This document shows positions 56,626 through 64,000 of a stretch of 64,000 nucleotides of DNA, in pieces. How positions within the stretch are numbered: the first letter of the stretch is position 1; the number at the start of each line of letters is the position of its first letter. The notes beneath the pieces were generated by a model that worked only from the letters and a program-made list of their open reading frames with translations, was not told where the DNA came from and made no database searches. Origin of the DNA: Climacium dendroides (taxonomy: Eukaryota; Streptophyta; Bryopsida; Hypnales; Climaciaceae); NCBI GenBank assembly GCA_950106755.1, contig OX467092.1, positions 27,914,582 through 27,978,581 of the forward strand. Reading direction: 5' to 3'. The position numbers and the translations under genes are program-made.

Positions 56626-59027
56626 ATGAATATTGACGCGAACCCCATCAACGACATGGAGTTCTCGAATGAAGAATTTCCAGTTCTGGAAGGGATGAAT
56701 GTCGGCATTCTTGAATGCGAGGGCATCCCACGTCGTCTATGGAATACAAGATGTGTCACTCTCTATAATGAGGCGGGTTTACTTGTTGGCGAAGGGACTT
56801 GCCATAGTGTCAACTCAGACCTCGTGCTTGGAGCTAGTGGTCCCCTTGGAGATACCCATGTAGTAGTCCACATCACCAAGACATTCTTTGAAGTGGATAT
56901 CCCTCAGGAGCAGATTTACTATTTGGTAGCTTGGCCGATAAAGCGAGTCCACTGTGCGGGAGCAAGCCTTCACGACCATGAGGCTTGGGATAGATTTAAT
57001 CAACTGTAAGCTCGCCTCCAAAATCCACAACCTCCAACATCTGCTCGGCCATATTCAAGTATCCTCAGAAATCCACCTCGTGTGCTATCCCGCAGATCTA
57101 AGGAACTCTTCACCCCAGAGTCCATCAACTTGGTGTCCAGTAGAGTCTGTTGTTTCCAAAATTGCGTTCAACCGTTTCCAAGGGAGAAGATTCGAGCCTT
57201 CCGCGAGAGAATGTACTCCTGTACATCATTCAAATTCAGGTCGCACATGAAAACTGAAGTACATAGGTTTGTTCATCTGGATGCGCGTGGAAGGAAGACG
57301 GTGACAATTGAAGGTATTAATGTGTGCATGCGAGCATGGATGCATATTTCTGGAGTCCCGGAGGCCACATTCTATCGATACCTCAAATATTGGAAGGACG
57401 AATGAGAGGCAAGAGACCATGGGAATACAGGATTGGAGAAGCTGAGAAAGTACACCCAACAAGCAACTGCAACGCTGAAGTGCATCCTCGAGAAGGAGGC
57501 GAACCACATGCCACATCGTACTTGAACTTTGAAGTCAGGGGACAAGGTTGTTTCCATGTGTCTTCCCTCTACTTTTCAGTGGAAGGGTAAGATGAAGGAA
57601 ATCAACGACGTCAATGCAACGTTCGGATTACCCGAGGTTTCAACTTTGAACTTAAGCAAGATCAGGTCTTCCAAGTTCTTGGAGTTTGAGGTGAAGAAAC
57701 CTGGTGATAATTTCGCTCGGTGTTCAGTGTGTGACAAATTACAAGAACTACGAAGAAGTTGTATTGCTGGATCTCAAAGTGCTTTGATATGGTCAAGGAG
57801 GCTTGACAAGCATTTGGCTATTGCTTGAGCGCATAGGGAGATGTATTACGTCAATCATTACCGCTCGCACGAGTTTCCACACGAATGTTTGACAATCATG
57901 CATGAGAAGATGGACCATGCCAAAACTGCTTCTCCGGTCTTTTCCCATAAGACTAAGGAACTTGATGGACTCACGAAGTTGCTTGTTTCGGTGACTGGCA
58001 TGATTGCCCACGATCATGGTGATGTTCGATACGCGCATTATGGCTTGGATATGTTTCCCCACGACTCCAACTACACTATTGGCTCCATGGCGAAGTTGTT
58101 GCGAGATTTGGAATTACCACTGAAATCATCTTCTCGGCAATTGTTTCCGGAGTCGGGATCCACAAATTTGTCCAAGGCAATTCTCAAGGGTGCCGAAGTG
58201 TGTGAAGCGTCGCTACCTCCACCACTAGAAACCTTATGTCTAGGGATGCCACTACCTCCAATTCTGAATATGCAGATGGATAATGCCACCGGAGACAACA
58301 AAAACAGATTTGTTTTTTGTTACTGGTCTCTATTTGTTGCAAATAAGATCTTTCGTGAAGTGTACGTGAACTTCATGATCATGGGTCATACTCATGACGA
58401 CATTGATGCGCTCTTTAGAAGATGGAGTATGCTTTTGAAAAAGGAAAACTTCCTTACAATTCCTACACTTATGAAGTCGTTTATGGATGTGGAATCCATT
58501 CCAACAATCCCTCACCTCATAGAGGAGGTGCTAGATTTCAAAGGTTTCATAGCAAGCAATGTTTTGGACGGCAATGACATATTGACATCATAGTTGGTCA
58601 TACAAAGCGACAACAAGTCAAGTTTACTTGGACTCTATTGGATGTCCAGTTATGAAGTACAAGATGTTGTGCACTGATGTTGATTGGTTACCAAAGGGGG
58701 CTGGTAATGGAATAAAATTGTAGAAGGAGGACTCGGAAGGGCAAAGTTTGTGGCCACGTGGAGTGCCAGAAGTAGTTTTGCCAAGTCCAATGAAAGGCAC
58801 GGAGGACATCTTGAAAGGCATATCCAGATTTGTAAAGTACTAGGAGAATTTGTGTAATCAAGATCGCACTGGGGAGTTAAAAGCACGTAGTGCACTACTG
58901 GCGTGGCGTCAAGATAGCATTGCTAGAACCACTACCTTCATCTTCTATTTTAAAGGATGGTTTCTGGCCAACTAGCCATGTTCAAGCTACTCGGGTGGAT
59001 GAATTAGATGAAGACGGCGAGGATCGT
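56626..59027 (+). pseudogene. HTHED copy B, heavily degraded and 3'-truncated
   Basis: It is a near copy of 8,469-10,876, with the same start (MNIDANPINDMEFSNEEF) and the core motifs QMDNATGDNKN (near 58,273) and GHTHDDIDALF (near 58,385). Its stops include TAA 57,007, TGA 57,403, TGA 57,523 (shared with copy A) and TGA 57,826. An 8-bp insertion near 58,575 and smaller indels shift the frame, and more stops follow. Several copy A stops are still sense here: CGA for TGA 8,787, CAA for TAG 8,871 and TGG for TAG 10,812. Repeat X truncates it before the C-terminal 140 codons. Confidence 0.85.
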
Positions 59028-59639
59028 TGTCGTAGCACACGAAAGTCAGGTTGCTTCTCTAGGACCGGAAATGATCCTAAAGTGACCCGTTTATCGTTCC
59101 CACAAAGATTTAGTTGGAAGAATCCTTGTTTGTCCGGAAGAGAGGGATTTGCCTTGCCACAATAAACCCAAGAACATGTACTCTAATCCGGTTAAGTCCG
59201 AATTCTAACTATTCTATTCTATTACCATACTCACCCTTTAACTTCTCCTATTCACACATTATCTACAATCTATTTACAATCAAACTGGAACTGAAAAAGG
59301 GGTAGCTAGTCCGACTTTCCCATTCTTGGTAACTGGAATGAAGTTTAACCTCTGAATCAAGAGGGATCCGCGTATTGGGCTTGAGGCAGGAAGCTTAAAA
59401 CCTACCTTCTAAGTTTTAGAGTGACAAGAGATCCACTGTAAAAAGAAGAAGAAAAATACAACACAACAAAGCCTAATTCCGGCCAAATTCTCCTTCACAA
59501 CTGAACCGGATAGCTATCGGGATCAGCAGGTCACGCAAGGTATAATTGGCTAGAATGCTAACTTGAACTACAACGACGGCCTATTAGTTAATCTAGATTC
59601 CTGGCAAAACTCGGGATGGTTGAGTTAGGGAGTTGTTAC
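59028..59639 (+). repeat. Repeat X, right copy, left part
   Basis: It starts TGTCGTAGCA, matches 55,341 onward, and stops at GTTAC, where a 3,560-bp element is inserted. The remaining 35 bp of X resume at 63,205. An open frame at its start is a continuation of HTHED copy B and not a gene. Confidence 0.8.
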
Positions 59640-60068
59640 TGTAGGAATCCGGAATCCAGAAACGGGTCAATAATACAAGAAGTAGGTGTGAAAAATAGAA
59701 AAAAATCCAAAAAATTATAGTTAGAGTGTGATTTTTGGACCAGATAACTTGAATTAGGAAATAAGTGTTCCGGCACCACCCGTATCCGGAACTTATCCGG
59801 ATCCGGAATCCGGACTCATCCGGAACACAGGAACCTATCGTATAGGTCTCGTAGCTACGGAAGTAGAATACCGTTGATACAACGGACCTGTAGCTGTTGT
59901 CCTTAAGACCGTAGAGAGACGGTTTAGTACTTAAGCTGTCTTCCTAGGGTTTCCTCTTCACTTTTCTGTTCTATGTACCCGAGACTGTTTGTGTGAGTAG
60001 TTGAGAGAAAGAGTAGTGAGTTAGCGACTGAGGTAGAACTACTTTTCCTTCGTTCTCACTTAGATCTT

Positions 60069-62018
60069 ATGGCATCCGGACCAGTACGGAAGATAGCGGT
60101 ATCTGCCCGGATTATCTCTCCGGCCATTCCGGATAGCCCGGAACTACACAAACAGTTAGAGGAGGACTTGACTAGGTTAGGATGTGTCGGTTTACTACAC
60201 CGACCATGGAACCTCAAGAGTGAGGAGATGATTCAAGAGCTACTTCACGGTGTTCCGAATCAGTATGAGCTTACTTTGAGAGGACAACCAGTCGCGTGGA
60301 CCGAGGACATCTGGGCGGATGTCTATCAGTTCCGGAAGAGTGGGAACGGTTTAGCATCGAGGACGGACCGTTTTGTAGCTGGGAAGTTCACCGGGACTGC
60401 AAACCCTAAGGACGGATTTGCTATCAGCGAGTGTAAGGATGAGAGACATAGGCGGATCCTAGAGTTTCTGATTCCGATCTTATATCCGGAAAAGCCAACG
60501 CGGGTTACCATTACGGTGGCCAATACTATCTTTGGGGCTATGGAGAATCGGGTAGTGCACTGGGGTAGAGTCATAGCCGGGATAGTGGCTAAATTAGCGG
60601 ATCACGTGACAAGAGCTAAGGCGAGTCCAGTTAGCACGTATTTGTTTCATCTGTACCATCAACAGGAACTTTTGAGTGCGGCGGAAATAATTCAGTATGA
60701 CATCGGAAAGACGCTCCTGTCATACGGACTTTCCGGGGAGGAAGCGGAAGATCCGGTCGAGTCTGAACCGAAGGAACTTCCCAAGGAACGTCTGACCGAT
60801 CCGAGGACCAAGAAGAGGAAGTCAACCGATCCGGGGTCGAGAATCAAGCCACCGACGATGGAGAGGGGGGAGTCCAGCAAAGGACCTGAGATGGAAACAG
60901 AATCCGCATTTTTCAATGCGGGGCTCGAGTGGATACGTGAAGCCAAGGTACTTCATGACGGGTTGTCAGATTTGGTGATAGATACCGTGGAAGTATTGAA
61001 GGTGGATCCGGATCAGATCGTAGAAGCTGTCAAGCGACTGCCCAAGCCGGAGGATCTGAAGAAGAGGGAGGAGCGGATCCAGGAGTTGGAAGCGGAATGG
61101 AACCTACTCCAGACCCAGGTGAATTGGGCAGAAGGGGAAATGGTAGCTACGAAGGAGAAAGAGAAAGAGGCTCTCGTTCTGGTCAAGAATCTAACCAGGG
61201 CAGTCAACATCAAAGCCGACATCATCACGAAAGCTGCCTTATTTGACTCGAAGATGATATCAGAAGGCCACATTACCGGAACCAAGGTAGTTACCATCCT
61301 CGTAGACTTCACCGCGAGAATAGAGCGAGTTTTCAAGGAGATCCAGAAATTGCTGGCAGCCATCGATCCAAACCATGCGATGGATTTCTCCACCTTTCCG
61401 GAACTTCCTTTTGTCGCAGGTACCCTAGGGAAGCCAGTGGCGGATCAGGCAACCCGGATGGAGGGATTGAGGGGGATACTCACACCAGCCGAGCCTTCCG
61501 CTAGTAAGATACGGATGACGGAGTTGAATTTGAGGCCAGCCTCGGAACCGGAACCAGAGTCTAGCGCGAAAACAGTTCCGGTGCCATCTAAGTTCTCAAC
61601 TCCAGAAGTTCCCAAGGCACAAACAATGCCGAATTTGATGACCAGATCATTCAAGGTTCCGGGACAGTAGGTTAGGGGAGATCTCATCAACTAGATCAAT
61701 GGGATGACCAATCCGGCTCGGACTAATCCGAAAGGATTTGTGCACATGCAAGAGACCACGTCGGAGAAAGGAAACAAACCCGCAACATTGGAGGATACAA
61801 CACCAGAGAAGGAGAAGGAAGTTCAAGTCATTGAAGATTCTGACGAGGAGAGTGCCCACTCCACTTCCGGAACCGAAGGCGGCAGCGATCCGTCTCCAGC
61901 AACGCACCATATCCAAACTCGGGCCACAGCAAAAACTACGCCAGCCAAGAATACGAAGGGGACGCCTACCAGCCAAGCGGGGAGTCGTTCAAAGAAAGGA
62001 CGGAAGCCAAGACATTAG
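60069..62018 (+). pseudogene. Gag-like or structural protein of the TG...CA element, two in-frame TAGs
   Basis: From ATG 60,069 the frame is open for 533 codons to TAG 61,668. A second TAG follows near 61,692, and the same frame then runs on to TAG 62,016. The N-terminal 230 residues look globular and alpha-helical with conserved-looking aromatics (GLLHRPWNLKSEEM, QPVAWTEDIWADVYQF, VTITVANTIFGAMENRVVHW). A charged linker follows, then a coiled coil near 330-385 (EERIQELEAEWNLLQTQ), and an acidic Ser/Thr-rich, finally basic tail (GSRSKKGRKPRH). I recognise no protease, integrase or polymerase motif. A structural or DNA-binding role is only suggested by layout and location. Confidence 0.6.
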
Positions 62019-63199
62019 GATTGGTAGGAGAAGAAGTATAGGATCCGGAATGGGGTTCCGAGCTTGGACCCGGTTTCCGGAATTTTAGGCGGATAGTAAG
62101 GAAATCCGGTTATCTCGGACAGCTGTTAGCAATCTTTCCGGATATTTCAGGAGGTTCAGGGATTGGTGGCCTGGATTTCCGGGTTTTCCTTTTCAGGCTT
62201 TTAGGAGTTGACTTTGGGTTTTTGTGTTAGTATTTTAAGGGCAGGCAAGTTAGTTGTCGGCTATTCCATCCTACTCCATTCGATCTTAGTGTTTTCACAT
62301 ATGTATTACGATTTCCCTTTTCTTAATCTAAGTCAGCCAGGGTGCTTCTAGCTGCACTTTGCTTAGGCGGAATCTTTGGCTCAGTGTATGCATGTATGTT
62401 TGTATCCTTGTATTGGAGAAAGAGAAGGGAGGGAGAGGAGGAATCCGGATTTTGAGCTACGGATCAGCTGGAGGTGGAGCTAGTGAGAAGGAATGCAAAG
62501 CTGAGTAAGGGAGTGTAAGTGTGACGTGCTTTTAAATTGCCGGAACGGCAATCTGGATAAGACGGTAGAGGTCCGTGCGAGTCCGGAACTAGGAGGGTTT
62601 TGTGCGGGGTTAAGCAACCGCCAAAGGAAAGGATCTCCCGCTACTTCGGAAAGTCTACCAACCTCCCCCTTGGTAAATTGTCTTCTCCTTGAGATTCTAT
62701 TCTTTTGGGTCTATAAGTTCTGATCCGTCGTTGTAGTAAGAGAGGTGTGAAAAGTGCTCTATGTGACCTGATTCCGGATCGGCCAATCCGGAAACTGTGA
62801 GAGAATACTCCTCCCTCCTCCTACAACTGTGTTGTCTTGGGTGTGTTGATTAGTAGATTTAGAGTACAGAGAGGATAATTGTACAAGTGGTGAGTCCCCA
62901 CCCCTTTCTAGATCAAGAGCGGACCCTCTGAGGGTAAAACAGAGGCAACAAAAACTAGTGACGGAAGAGAGACGGAACTCAGTTCCGGGTGTGTTCGGAT
63001 CCGGAACGGAATCCGGAATGTACTAAGTTTTCGGAACGAGATAGGGTAAGTGAAATAAGGGAGTTTAAGTGAGTAGTCACAATCCGGATACTTCTAACTT
63101 AATCGATATCTTACTAGAAGTTCCCTGGAACGATAATTCGTGTCATCTTGCAACCATTTGTCGTTGTAAGGATACTTACGGCTAACTGCGCGTACGACA
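62019..63199. other. 3' non-coding part of the TG...CA element
   Basis: No coding sequence is recognised. A purine-rich run (GAGAAAGAGAAGGGAGGGAG) at about 62,417-62,440 looks like a polypurine tract but is not followed by a visible copy of the element's 5' end. TCCGGA-containing motifs continue to the right terminus. Confidence 0.45.
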
Positions 63200-63204
63200 G
63201 TTAC

Positions 63205-64000
63205 CTCTTCTTTGGGATTCCGTTTAAGTCTGAACCTATCGACCGAGAAAACGGGAGCTGCTCTGGAATAGTCGACAGTTACACTCCGCACGCATCCAGG
63301 ACTTTCAAAACTCAACTAGAAACACGAATCGGTCACACTTGGGTCCGAAAAACACCCTCGCTTGCAGTCTCTATTCAAGAATCCGGACAATCTTAATATC
63401 CGGGCACACTCCTTCCTTATCTATTCTTGTAATCTCTACAGAACATACATCAATGGTTATCCTCCACCAAAGCACACACCGCCACCTCAAATTGTGAACT
63501 AGAAAGTTGATTTGGATTGCATAATGCTAGGAAATCAAAGTATGGAAATGCACACTGGATTAACAATAATCGGCTAACTAAATACTAAACAACCCATAGG
63601 ACTCCTCAGTCCATGGGAATCACCCATGGGACTCCTCAGTCCATCGATTTTTCTCTATTTTTCTCACCTAGCTCCTTTAATCTTGATTCGTCTCTGGATT
63701 CCGGATTCCCACAAAAAGAGCCTGTTGGACACAATTGAAGTTGTCCCTAGCCTCATGGTCTTTAAGGCTAGCTCCACGACAGTGAACAAGATGAATAGGC
63801 CAAGCTGTGGGAGTCCTAAAAAGGGCTTTAGAAGTTTTTAGGAGGAACTGAGGACATAGTGAGTTCATCTAGATAAATTTTTTGTCTTTTTGCTATAAAA
63901 ATAGAGCAGGGAGAGAGAAAAACCGGAACCGAAAAATCGGAAAACCTTAACTCCATAATAGAATTAATGGTTACTCCTGGAAACCAGAACCGGAAAATCA
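63205..64000. other. End of repeat X copy and right flank
   Basis: Positions 63,205-63,239 complete the right copy of repeat X (ATTCCGTTTAAGTCTGAACC matches the left copy end with one change). After it the sequence differs from what follows the left copy. Near 63,601-63,645 there is a short duplication of GGACTCCTCAGTCCATGG/CG. The only coding trace is the HTHED fragment at 63.68-63.87 kb. Confidence 0.5.
63680..63868 (-). pseudogene. HTHED copy D, short N-terminal fragment
   Basis: The minus strand reads WPIHLVHCRGASLKDHEARD, then NFNCVQQAL. Copy B reads WPIKRVHCAGASLHDHEAWD and then RFNQL at the equivalent position (56,932-57,009). Similarity covers only about 35 codons and ends on both sides in unrelated sequence. 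It is therefore a remnant of a fourth member of the family, in the opposite orientation to copies A to C. Confidence 0.6.

Larger units (their letters stand above)
59640..63199 (+). mobile_element. 3,560-bp TG...CA element with 5-bp target duplication
   Basis: GTTAC is repeated at 59,635-59,639 and 63,200-63,204. The uninterrupted copy of repeat X has GTTAC once, giving a natural empty site. The element starts TGTAGG and ends ACGACA, the TG...CA ends and 5-bp duplication expected of an LTR or integrase-type insertion. I found no LTR pair, so it may be a large solo LTR, a non-autonomous element or a degraded one. TCCGGA and GGAATCCGGA motifs are frequent inside. It encodes one long gag-like frame. 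Confidence 0.85.

Overview
The window looks like a transposon-packed stretch of a land-plant nuclear genome. The evidence is plant-type CACTA (TNP2/DUF4218/DUF4216) and hAT (DUF659) transposases, short CCCTAAA telomere-like runs near 46.11 kb, AT-rich spacers, and introns with GT...AG borders. I cannot name the species; the mix of families would fit a non-seed plant, but that is a guess. I recognise no conventional host gene. Almost everything coding belongs to a mobile element, and most of it is decaying through in-frame stops.

Layout. 0-12.5 kb: a minus-strand ORF cut by the left edge, a block of AGCTCGATTCGAGCT-type palindromes, AT-rich DNA with a 173-bp tandem repeat, a second palindrome block, then copy A of a repeated gene family (called HTHED here; it resembles the uncharacterised DUF7869 type). 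12,576-42,330: a CACTA element with matching 14-bp ends, a TNP2 gene on the minus strand and a TnpA-like gene on the plus strand. A 17.6-kb hAT element (22,877-40,449) sits inside the TnpA-like gene, with an exact 8-bp target duplication and CAGGG...CCCTG ends. 42.3-48 kb: several tandem arrays. 48.2-51.1 kb: HTHED copy C, preceded by a palindrome-bearing tandem array. 51.7 kb: a small CACTA foldback MITE. 53.6-55.3 kb: a second, broken TNP2 gene. 55.3-64 kb: HTHED copy B between two 647-bp direct repeats (repeat X). The right-hand repeat is split by a 3,560-bp TG...CA element with a 5-bp target duplication. A fragment of a fourth HTHED copy lies near the right edge.

The strongest candidate for an undescribed system is the 17.6-kb hAT element. 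Besides an intact 1,127-aa transposase it carries a protein-kinase-like gene and two paralogous genes of an unknown family, one of them fused to a coiled coil and a RING-H2 finger. Two genes point left and two point right from an AT-rich centre. Clusters of GGACGG/CCGTCC lie just inside both ends and again 100-300 bp upstream of every gene, so one motif could serve both transposition and expression of the cargo. Second is the HTHED family: three long copies share Asp-rich motifs of the kind expected in an RNase H-like nuclease, and each copy is preceded by an array of near-perfect palindromes whose sequence differs between subfamilies.

Most broken genes are interrupted by in-frame stops, mainly TAG. 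Where copies can be compared, the stops arise by C-to-T or G-to-A change. This fits deamination of methylated cytosine (CAG to TAG is a CHG site) in silenced plant transposons, although UAG readthrough is not excluded by sequence alone.
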